Shown here piece by piece: positions 1-5,486 of a stretch of DNA of 6,504 nucleotides (position 1 is its first letter; every line of letters starts with the position of its first letter). This DNA is from DATKWS01 sp035529435 (GTDB lineage Bacteria > Krumholzibacteriota > Krumholzibacteriia > Krumholzibacteriales > Krumholzibacteriaceae). Under the pieces are notes generated by a model. It saw only the letters and a list, made by a program, of their open reading frames with translations, searched no databases and was not told where the DNA came from. Made by a program: the position numbers and the translations under genes. Location: assembly GCA_035529435.1 (NCBI GenBank), contig DATKWS010000182.1:1-6504 (forward strand), in the 5' to 3' direction.

Positions 1-1708
1 GCTCGTCCTTGAACCAGCCTTTTTTCTTCCATTCTCGGGCCCAATCAGTGTTCTTGAAAAGCCACTGAATCTCTTCATTGCTCGTACCCATCTGAAACTC
101 GCCGGCCGGTACAAGTACCATCTGCGGCACGAATATCTCCCGTAGCGCTTCGGCGGCCTCTGTCGTGGGCGCAGTGCGACGGGTGAGGGTGATATACGGA
201 CGCAGGTCCTGTGGGGTGAGGCCGATAAAGTTCGCATCCTCTTCATCGGGCGGGTGTAGTGTCAGAAGGGTGCGAAGTGAGGCCCGCTGTACGAAGTCGG
301 TCAGTCGGGGATGAACCGGCGTGAGTTGCTTGTCTTCTTTCTCTTTCCCACGCCGCTGGGGCATGGAATCTGTCCCCACGCCCCCAGTGGCCGTTCGTTG
401 TTCCTCATCACGGAAATGTTTCTCAAGCTCAACAAGAAGGCCAGGCTCGTCCTTGAGTACGCTGTATAGCTCGGGATGTGCGTGCTGTATAACGATCACC
501 TTGGACAGGCGAACCGGTGTGACTGGCAGCTCCCGCTTCTCCGCGAGACGTTGCAGGAAAAGAAAGACATTGATGACCCGCTTCACCTGGCGCGGGTTGG
601 GCTCCCTCAGTCCCTTGGCAAAAACGGGCGCGCAGCGCGCGTCGCTGAAACCGGGTACCAGCGATCTCACAAAACCTTCCATATCATCAGGCTCGATAGG
701 TGGAAGCTGGAAGGGCAACTGGATGATTTTTTGCAGGTAGGCGACGCCGTCGAAGGGTTTTCGTGATTTGCCGTCGCCATTCTCCTCGATTGCAAGGTCG
801 TGGTATTTGACCTTGATGCCCTGTTCAACCACTTTCTGATCCACACCCAGGATAAAGATAGATCCCTTGACGTCCAGGAACAGCTTGATGGCCTCCAGTA
901 CATCAATGGCCTTCTCCGGCAGACATCGGTCAAGATCGTCCACGAAGACCACTAGCTTCCGACCCCGTCCCGTCACAAGCTCTGCGACAAGTCGCTCGAA
1001 CCGGTGGCGGAACTGCTCCAGAAACCGTACCTGGTCCACGTGGACGCGTGTCCGTTCCCGCCGGAAGGCCTCGATCATCTCGGCGCCCCAGTTTTCCGTC
1101 TTCTCCTTTCCTGCCTCGGCGAGTTCCCTGATCAGGGCAACGCCGGGAATGTAGGACAGGCCGATCTTTACCAATCCCTTGGCTGCGCCTTTTCCCAGTT
1201 GCCCCCAGTCGATCTCCAACCCGCCGACCTCCTCACGTTCGACGGCACGGTAGAGTGATACCTCCAGATCATCCAATTCGCTGTTGAGTGCATGCCGTGC
1301 CTTCTTGTAATCAGAGAGATCCTTCGACTCATCAGTAGCCGCACGGCGTGCCTGTTGCTCATCGACGGATCCTGCGGGCTCCTTTGGGCGGAGGGCATCG
1401 AGGACATGGAGTATCAGGGCCCGCCACAGGGTTTCTTCCTTGCCGTATTGCCAAGCATTGAACCATACCGTCAGAGCTTCTTCGCCGCGCCGTTCAAGTT
1501 GTTCTTTGAGTGTATCTTTCACCATCTGCATCAAGCTGGTCTTGCCGCTCCCCCAGCCGCCGAAGATGCCGATAGTGAGAGGTGTTCGCGTTTCGGGGTC
1601 ATCTATGATGTCCACGAGTGTGTCACGGTAGGGGATGAAATCCAGGGCATCCGTGTTCGTTGGTTGATCATCCAATATTGAAAAAACAGTTCGCGTTTTC
1701 TCGTTCAT
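1..1708 (-). CDS. KAP-family P-loop NTPase fused to a C-terminal FGE-sulfatase domain (partial, C-terminus off the left edge)
   Basis: The reverse-strand frame is open without a stop from ATG 1708-1706 to the window edge, giving 569 residues. Visible motifs are Walker A GGWGSGKT (about 50-57), the KAP-type block FNAWQYGKEETLW (83-95), Walker B VVFVDDLDR with acidic pair D257/D258, GVDQKVVEQ, AYLQKIIQLPFQLPP (about 323-337) and NPRQVKRVIN (371-380). These are hallmarks of KAP NTPases. A polar linker follows (about 432-462), then a helical tail. From residue 530, MVLVPAGEFQMG is the typical opening of an FGE-sulfatase (SUMF1-like, C-type-lectin fold) domain, cut by the window. The stretch at about 173-198 is only mildly hydrophobic, so the transmembrane insert of many KAP proteins is not evident. 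KAP proteins are ATP-driven and often linked to defence or signalling; the C-terminal domain could be a ligand-binding sensor or a variable module. The Shine-Dalgarno sequence is weak (AAAGAGA, about 5 nt before ATG). The KAP assignment is firm; the biological role is inference. Confidence 0.9.
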   Translation of the reverse strand, partial: MNEKTRTVFSILDDQPTNTDALDFIPYRDTLVDIIDDPETRTPLTIGIFGGWGSGKTSLMQMVKDTLKEQLERRGEEALTVWFNAWQYGKEETLWRALILHVLDALRPKEPAGSVDEQQARRAATDESKDLSDYKKARHALNSELDDLEVSLYRAVEREEVGGLEIDWGQLGKGAAKGLVKIGLSYIPGVALIRELAEAGKEKTENWGAEMIEAFRRERTRVHVDQVRFLEQFRHRFERLVAELVTGRGRKLVVFVDDLDRCLPEKAIDVLEAIKLFLDVKGSIFILGVDQKVVEQGIKVKYHDLAIEENGDGKSRKPFDGVAYLQKIIQLPFQLPPIEPDDMEGFVRSLVPGFSDARCAPVFAKGLREPNPRQVKRVINVFLFLQRLAEKRELPVTPVRLSKVIVIQHAHPELYSVLKDEPGLLVELEKHFRDEEQRTATGGVGTDSMPQRRGKEKEDKQLTPVHPRLTDFVQRASLRTLLTLHPPDEEDANFIGLTPQDLRPYITLTRRTAPTTEAAEALREIFVPQMVLVPAGEFQMGTSNEEIQWLFKNTDWAREWKKKGWFKDE

Positions 1709-1713
1709 ACACG

Positions 1714-1718
1714 TCTCT
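1714..1718 (-). promoter_or_regulatory. Weak ribosome binding site of the KAP gene
   Basis: On the minus strand a purine tract reading AGAGA lies 5 nt before ATG 1708. It lacks a GGAG core, so translation initiation may be weak. No other in-frame start fits the KAP N-terminus better. Confidence 0.4.
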
Positions 1719-1724
1719 TTCTTT

Positions 1725-1741
1725 GAATTGGAATTGGAATG
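1725..1741. repeat. Short tandem repeat of GAATTG
   Basis: GAATTG occurs twice head to tail (1725-1736), followed by a partial third copy GAATG (1737-1741). It lies in the KAP gene's upstream region, mostly between the candidate transcription start and the start codon. It may be a slippage-prone tract; no function can be claimed. Confidence 0.5.
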
Positions 1742-1753
1742 TTACCTTAACAT
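1739..1753. promoter_or_regulatory. Perfect palindrome upstream of the KAP gene (operator candidate)
   Basis: ATGTTA-CCT-TAACAT is a perfect inverted repeat with 6-bp arms and a 3-bp centre, 31 bp upstream of the KAP start. It overlaps the candidate -10 of that gene. This form suits a dimeric repressor, but no regulator gene is in the window. Confidence 0.4.
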
Positions 1754-1772
1754 ATCGGTTGAAAATTTGCAA
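1744..1772 (-). promoter_or_regulatory. Possible promoter of the KAP gene
   Basis: Read on the minus strand, TTGCAA (1772-1767) is followed after 17 nt by TAAGGT (1749-1744). The -35 matches four of six consensus bases. The -10 matches three, at its most conserved positions. Transcription would start near 1737 and give a leader of about 29 nt. The match is weak. Its interest comes from two palindromes that cover both boxes. Confidence 0.3.
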
Positions 1773-1773
1773 C
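1758..1773. promoter_or_regulatory. Near-perfect palindrome upstream of the KAP gene (operator candidate)
   Basis: GTTGAAAATTTGCAAC is a 16-bp palindrome with 8-bp half sites and one mismatched pair. It lies 4 bp from the palindrome at 1739-1753 and overlaps the candidate -35 of the KAP gene. The two sites differ in sequence, so they may bind different proteins, or one may be chance in an AT-rich stretch. Confidence 0.3.
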
Positions 1774-1821
1774 ATTTTCGGGCCGGGCTCGCGGGTGCCA
1801 TGCAACCGCGCCAAGTTTCGC

Positions 1822-1850
1822 TTTACCGGCGTTACCGCCCGGATTATACT
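1822..1850 (+). promoter_or_regulatory. Sigma70-like promoter of the glycan operon
   Basis: TTTACC (1822-1827), a 17-bp spacer and TATACT (1845-1850) match the consensus at four and five of six positions with ideal spacing. Transcription would begin near 1857, leaving a leader of about 70 nt before the ATG at 1926. It is the best plus-strand promoter seen in the intergenic gap and is correctly placed for the four-gene operon. Confidence 0.55.
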
Positions 1851-1864
1851 GACGCATCGATCGA

Positions 1865-1899
1865 GCGCCGGGGGCGCGGGGAACCGGCCGCCATCCGGT
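1865..1899 (+). other. Structured leader of the glycan operon
   Basis: Two small stems lie back to back in the predicted 5' leader: GCGCC-GGG-GGCGC (1865-1877) and ACCGG with CCGGT around a 7-nt loop (1883-1899). There is no following T tract, so this is not an intrinsic terminator. In such GC-rich sequence these stems could be chance, or could stabilise the transcript. Confidence 0.25.
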
Positions 1900-1913
1900 C
1901 ACGGATTCGAGAC

Positions 1914-1917
1914 GGAG
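1914..1917 (+). promoter_or_regulatory. Ribosome binding site that fixes the glycosyltransferase start
   Basis: GGAG sits 8 nt before ATG 1926. It supports that start over the far-upstream in-frame ATG at 1728, which lies before the predicted promoter. Confidence 0.65.
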
Positions 1918-1925
1918 CGAGTGTA

Positions 1926-3140
1926 ATGCGAATCGGCATGGTACTGCAGGCAACGATCCCTCCCCCTGATATCAGGGTCGAGAAAGAGGCCAAAACCCTG
2001 ATCGGCGCGGGGCACGAGGTGCACCTGCTCCTTGAGCGGGGCGCGGACGAGCCGGTCGACGGGACGGTCGACGGGATGCATCTCATGCGCGCCGTCCGGA
2101 TGGGGCCGTTGCGCGAGAAATGGTACCGGTACACCTTCAATTTCACCTACCGTGACCCGATGTGGCGGCGGGCCATCGAGCGGTTCGTCGACGAGCGCCG
2201 CATAGAGGCGCTGCACGTGCATGACCTCCCGCTCGTGCAGGAGGCGGTGTCGGTGGGACGAAAGAAGGGTGTGCCGGTCGTGGCCGATCTCCACGAGAAC
2301 TACCCCGCCGGGCTCCAGGTCTGGTACCAAAACGCACTCAAGAAGATGACGATATACAATTTCAACCGGTGGGCGCGGTACGAGCGGCGCATCCTCCGGG
2401 ATGTCGATGCGGTGATCGCCGTCATCGAGGAGTCGAAGGAGCGGATCACCGGCCTCGGTATCCCGCCGGGGAAGATCTTCGTCGTGCCGAATACGGCGAG
2501 CACGGAGCGGGAACGGATCCCGATCGATCCCGATATCGTGTCCCGGTACGAGGGCAGGTTCGTCGTATCGTACATCGGCGGATTCGCGTCCCACCGGGGA
2601 CTCGACGTCGCAATCAGGGCGCTCCCCCATCTGCGTGACCGTATCCCGGGGCTTTTGCTCGTCCTCGTCGGCGACAGGAACCGCCCGTATCAGAACTACC
2701 TCGGAAGGCTCGCCGGCTCGCTCGGGTGCAGCGGCCTCGTCGAGATGACGGGATGGCAGCCGTTCGAGAAGATCTGGAGCTACATCGAGGCGAGTGCCGT
2801 CTGCCTCGTGCCGCACGCGCGGAATCCGCATACCGATACGACCATTCCGCACAAGATATTCCAGTACATGATGGTCGCGAAGCCGGTAATCGTCAGCGAC
2901 TGCCCGCCGCTCGCACGTATCATACGCGATGCCGGGGCGGGGTTCGTATTTCGTTACGACGATCCCGCGGAGCTCGCGGCGAAGATCATAGAGCTGCACG
3001 ATAACGATTCGCTGCGGGGCGATGTGGCGCGGGCGGGGCGGGAGGCGTTTCTCGACCGGTACAACTGGGACCACACGAGCGGCGAGCTCGTCGAGCTGTA
3101 CCGGAGGTTGGAGGGCCGCGCGCGGGAGGGCGGGATGTGA
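1926..3140 (+). CDS. GT4-family glycosyltransferase
   Basis: This 404-residue protein has the two-domain GT-B layout of GT4 retaining glycosyltransferases, which transfer a sugar from a nucleotide-sugar donor at the cytoplasmic face of the membrane. The N-terminal acceptor domain opens with MRIGMVLQA and includes ALHVHDLPLV (95-104) and DLHENYP (121-127). The C-terminal donor domain begins near residue 212 with VVSYIGGFASHRGLD and has LLLVLVGD (243-250) and IPHKIFQYMMVAKPVIVSD (307-325). Gln313 stands where many GT4 enzymes have Glu in the donor-binding loop; this variant is common in the NTIPHKLFQYM-type subgroup. The start at 1926 agrees with the Shine-Dalgarno sequence and with usual GT4 N-termini. 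It is the first gene of the operon, and its stop overlaps the aminotransferase start as TGATG. Donor and acceptor cannot be named; a polysaccharide or O-antigen-like role is inferred from the neighbours. Confidence 0.9.
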   Translation: MRIGMVLQATIPPPDIRVEKEAKTLIGAGHEVHLLLERGADEPVDGTVDGMHLMRAVRMGPLREKWYRYTFNFTYRDPMWRRAIERFVDERRIEALHVHDLPLVQEAVSVGRKKGVPVVADLHENYPAGLQVWYQNALKKMTIYNFNRWARYERRILRDVDAVIAVIEESKERITGLGIPPGKIFVVPNTASTERERIPIDPDIVSRYEGRFVVSYIGGFASHRGLDVAIRALPHLRDRIPGLLLVLVGDRNRPYQNYLGRLAGSLGCSGLVEMTGWQPFEKIWSYIEASAVCLVPHARNPHTDTTIPHKIFQYMMVAKPVIVSDCPPLARIIRDAGAGFVFRYDDPAELAAKIIELHDNDSLRGDVARAGREAFLDRYNWDHTSGELVELYRRLEGRAREGGM

Positions 3141-4303
3141 TGCAGGCAAAAATGCAGGTAAAACTACTCGACCTGGTGAGGCAGTATGAGAAAATGCGCG
3201 ATGAGATCGGCGCGGCCCTCGACGAGGTTTTCTCGTCCCAGCAGTTCATCCTGAACGGCAAGGTCGCGGAGCTGGAGAAGCGGATCGCCTCGTTCTGCGG
3301 TGTCCGGCGCGCCGTCGGGGTCGCATCCGGGAGCGACGCCCTGCTGATCTCCCTCATGGCGCTGGGGATCGGTCCGCGCGACGAGGTGGTGACGACGCCG
3401 TACACCTTCTTCTCCACGGCGAGCGCCATAACGCGCCTCGGTGCGCACCCCGTATTCGTCGATATCGATCCGCGCACGTACAACATCGACCCCGCCGGTG
3501 TCCGCGCGGCACTGACGAGCAGGACGAAGGCCGTTCTGGTCGTTCATCTCTTCGGGCAGATGTGTGACATGAATCCGATCCTGCGGGCGGCGAGCGGGCG
3601 CGGCATTCCCGTCATCGAGGACGCCTGCCAGGCGATCGGTTCCGCATACCGGGGCAGGTCCGCGGGTTCCGTGGGGCGTGCCGGGTGTTTCTCCTTTTTC
3701 CCCACCAAGAATCTCGGCGGGTGCGGCGACGGCGGCATGATCGTGACGGATGATCGCGATCTGGCCGAGCGGGCGCGGTCGCTGCGGGTCCACGGCAGCA
3801 GAAAGAGATACTTCCACGAGGCGGTCGGGATCAACAGCAGGCTCGACGAGATACAGGCGGCGGTACTGTCGGTCAAGCTGCGTTACCTCGCGGAATGGAA
3901 CGGGCGGCGGCGCGCGCACGCCGCGTTCTACGACGAGGCACTCGGTGGGCTCGACGGCATCGTTACACCGCACGCGGAGTCCAATGTTCATCATACCTAC
4001 CACCAGTACGTCATCCGCGCCGGTCGCCGCGACGAACTGATGGAATTCCTGCGCAGGCGCGGCGTTGGGTGCGAGATCTACTACCCCGTTCCCCTGCACC
4101 TCCAGGAATGCTTCGCCTTTCTCGGCGGAGAGCGGGGCGATCTGCCCGAGGCGGAACGGGCAGCGGCGGAGGCGCTGGCCCTCCCGGTCTATCCCGAGCT
4201 GACCGAGCAGGAGCAGGAATACGTCGTCGCGCGGATACGCGAGTTCGTGACGAAGCGGCGGGGGAGAGCGCCGGCCCCCGGTAAAAAAATGCCGTCCGGG
4301 TAG
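3140..4303 (+). CDS. DegT/DnrJ/EryC1/StrS-family PLP-dependent sugar aminotransferase
   Basis: A 387-residue fold-type I aminotransferase that converts a keto group on a nucleotide sugar to an amino group, usually with glutamate as donor. Numbering from the alternative GTG at 3137, the family features are QQFILNGKVAELE (35-47), ASGSDALLISL (63-73, phosphate binding), VDIDPRTYNIDP (108-119), IEDACQAIGSAYRG (160-173, with Asp162 for the PLP ring nitrogen), FSFFPTKNLGGCGDGG (185-200, Schiff-base Lys191) and INSRLDEIQAAVL. From memory, several blocks resemble Pseudomonas WbpE, which acts on a UDP-3-keto-hexuronate, but the substrate cannot be decided. Two starts compete: GTG 3137 (4-nt overlap with the previous gene) and ATG 3140 (1-nt overlap). 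Both use GGGAGG at 3124-3129. I prefer the ATG. It likely supplies the amino sugar used by the flanking glycosyltransferases. Confidence 0.92.
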   Translation: MQAKMQVKLLDLVRQYEKMRDEIGAALDEVFSSQQFILNGKVAELEKRIASFCGVRRAVGVASGSDALLISLMALGIGPRDEVVTTPYTFFSTASAITRLGAHPVFVDIDPRTYNIDPAGVRAALTSRTKAVLVVHLFGQMCDMNPILRAASGRGIPVIEDACQAIGSAYRGRSAGSVGRAGCFSFFPTKNLGGCGDGGMIVTDDRDLAERARSLRVHGSRKRYFHEAVGINSRLDEIQAAVLSVKLRYLAEWNGRRRAHAAFYDEALGGLDGIVTPHAESNVHHTYHQYVIRAGRRDELMEFLRRRGVGCEIYYPVPLHLQECFAFLGGERGDLPEAERAAAEALALPVYPELTEQEQEYVVARIREFVTKRRGRAPAPGKKMPSG

Positions 4304-4308
4304 CGCGG

Positions 4309-4322
4309 GCCGCCGCGGCGGC
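4309..4322. repeat. 14-bp perfect palindrome in the 31-nt intergenic gap
   Basis: GCCGCCGCGGCGGC is self-complementary. As RNA it could fold with a 5-bp stem and CGCG loop just before the next gene's Shine-Dalgarno. There is no T tract, so it is not an intrinsic terminator. It might modulate translation of the GTG-started gene or be a by-product of high GC. Confidence 0.3.
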
Positions 4323-4334
4323 AAGAGGTCGAAC

Positions 4335-5486
4335 GTGAAGATCGTGTGCTTCTCCGAGATCCAGTGGCGATACGTCAGGACGAGAAAGCAGCAGATCCTC
4401 TCGCGCCTCCCCGATGACTGGGAGATCCTCTTCCTGTCGAGCGTGGTGCGGGGGCGGCGCAACAACTTCCTCCCCGAGCGGGACGGACGTATCGTTCACG
4501 TCTGCATTCCCGTTTTCAAAAACGTGCCGCAGCGGTTCCTCAGGCTCGTTTTCTCATGGCCGATAGTGCGGTTCCTCTGGAATGTAGTGCTGTGGCTGTG
4601 GCTCCAGGTGATCTTCCTCGTCACGGGATTCACCTCGCGTGAGCGCGTCTTCTACGTCTCGAACATATACTATGCGCGTCTTTTCCCCGTTCTTCATCGC
4701 GGTCTCCTCCTGTACGACTGCAACGACGATCCACTCGGATTTCCCGGCACGCCGACCTGGGCGGCCGCCTATTTTCAAAAACTTGTGCGATCCGCCGATA
4801 CCCTCACGGCGGTGAGCAGCGGGCTCGTCGAGCGGCTGCGCGGCGCCGGCGCCGGGGCGGTGCGCCTCGTCGGAAACGGGGTCGATTTCGATGTCTTCCA
4901 GGAGGCCGCCGCGCGGGGAATCCCGGACGAGATGCGGGATTTGGGCCGTCCCGTGATCGGGTATGCCGGCGCCATCGCGCACTGGTTCGATTTCGCGCTG
5001 CTCGACCGCGTCGCCGCCGCGTTTCCGGCCGCCTCTATCGTCCTCGTGGGTCCGCTCTACCTCGATCTGCGGGCGGCAATGGAGGAGATCACCGCGCGGC
5101 ACGGCAATATCGTGCTTCTCGGGACGAAACCGTACGGGGAGCTCGGCCGGTATATCGCGGCAATGGATGTCTGCCTCATTCCCCTCCAGGTGAACGAGCT
5201 GCGGCGCGTCGCCGATCCGAACAAGCTCTACGAGTATGCGGCGTGCGGAAGGCCGATCGTCACGATGGCCTACTCGGATGATATACGGGCCCTCTCGGAG
5301 CTCGTGTACATAGCGGAGAATCATGAAGAATTCATCACGAAGGTGCGGGAGGCGCTCGAAAGGGGCGCCGACGGGGACCGGCTCACCGCCTTCGCGAAAA
5401 ACAGGAGCTGGCAGGCCCGCGCCGATGAGATGGCCTCCCTGATCAGAGAGCGCGCGGGCGCCCGTGGAAGAAAGGAATCCGTATGA
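4335..5486 (+). CDS. GT4-family glycosyltransferase, TuaH-like
   Basis: This 383-residue protein starts at GTG, 5 nt after a GAGGT Shine-Dalgarno (4325-4329). The N-terminal half has an unusually hydrophobic stretch rich in W, F, L and V (about 68-98), probably a membrane-associated segment of the acceptor domain. LLYDCNDDPLGFPG (125-138) is the D-x-x-DD-x3-FPG block typical of TuaH-like teichuronic acid or polysaccharide glycosyltransferases. The donor domain has LVGNGVDFDVF (178-188), VIGYAGAIAHWFDF (207-220), ASIVLVGPLYLD and ADPNKLYEYAACGRPIV (293-309), with Glu300 in the donor-binding loop. It probably adds a sugar to a lipid-linked glycan at the inner membrane. The stop overlaps the next ATG as ATGA, implying translational coupling. 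The family is clear; the sugar is unknown. Confidence 0.88.
   Translation: MKIVCFSEIQWRYVRTRKQQILSRLPDDWEILFLSSVVRGRRNNFLPERDGRIVHVCIPVFKNVPQRFLRLVFSWPIVRFLWNVVLWLWLQVIFLVTGFTSRERVFYVSNIYYARLFPVLHRGLLLYDCNDDPLGFPGTPTWAAAYFQKLVRSADTLTAVSSGLVERLRGAGAGAVRLVGNGVDFDVFQEAAARGIPDEMRDLGRPVIGYAGAIAHWFDFALLDRVAAAFPAASIVLVGPLYLDLRAAMEEITARHGNIVLLGTKPYGELGRYIAAMDVCLIPLQVNELRRVADPNKLYEYAACGRPIVTMAYSDDIRALSELVYIAENHEEFITKVREALERGADGDRLTAFAKNRSWQARADEMASLIRERAGARGRKESV
5471..5476 (+). promoter_or_regulatory. Ribosome binding site of the lipoprotein gene
   Basis: AAAGGA lies 6 nt before ATG 5483, inside the end of the preceding glycosyltransferase gene. It supports the overlapping ATGA start. Confidence 0.6.

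Noticed and set aside
321..766. Plus-strand open frames across the KAP gene
   Set aside because: They lie inside a minus-strand frame with all the KAP motifs and have no domain signal of their own.
1728..1925. N-terminal 66-residue extension of the first glycosyltransferase
   Set aside because: It precedes the candidate promoter, has no family-like sequence, and the ATG at 1926 has a good Shine-Dalgarno and a normal GT4 N-terminus.
1899..3149. Long reverse-strand open frame opposite the first glycosyltransferase
   Set aside because: It is a mirror of a GC-rich gene: rich in R, P, V, D and H with no recognisable motif, while the plus strand has clear GT4 motifs.
4283..4289. Run of seven A as a programmed frameshift site
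   Set aside because: It is in the last few codons of the aminotransferase, after the domain ends, and no useful alternative frame follows.
4304..4334. Intrinsic terminator between aminotransferase and second glycosyltransferase
   Set aside because: The GC palindrome has no following T tract, and the next gene starts after only 31 nt.
3164..4465. Long reverse-strand open frame opposite the aminotransferase
   Set aside because: The opposite strand encodes a motif-complete aminotransferase. This frame has no coherent domain and crosses the gene junction.
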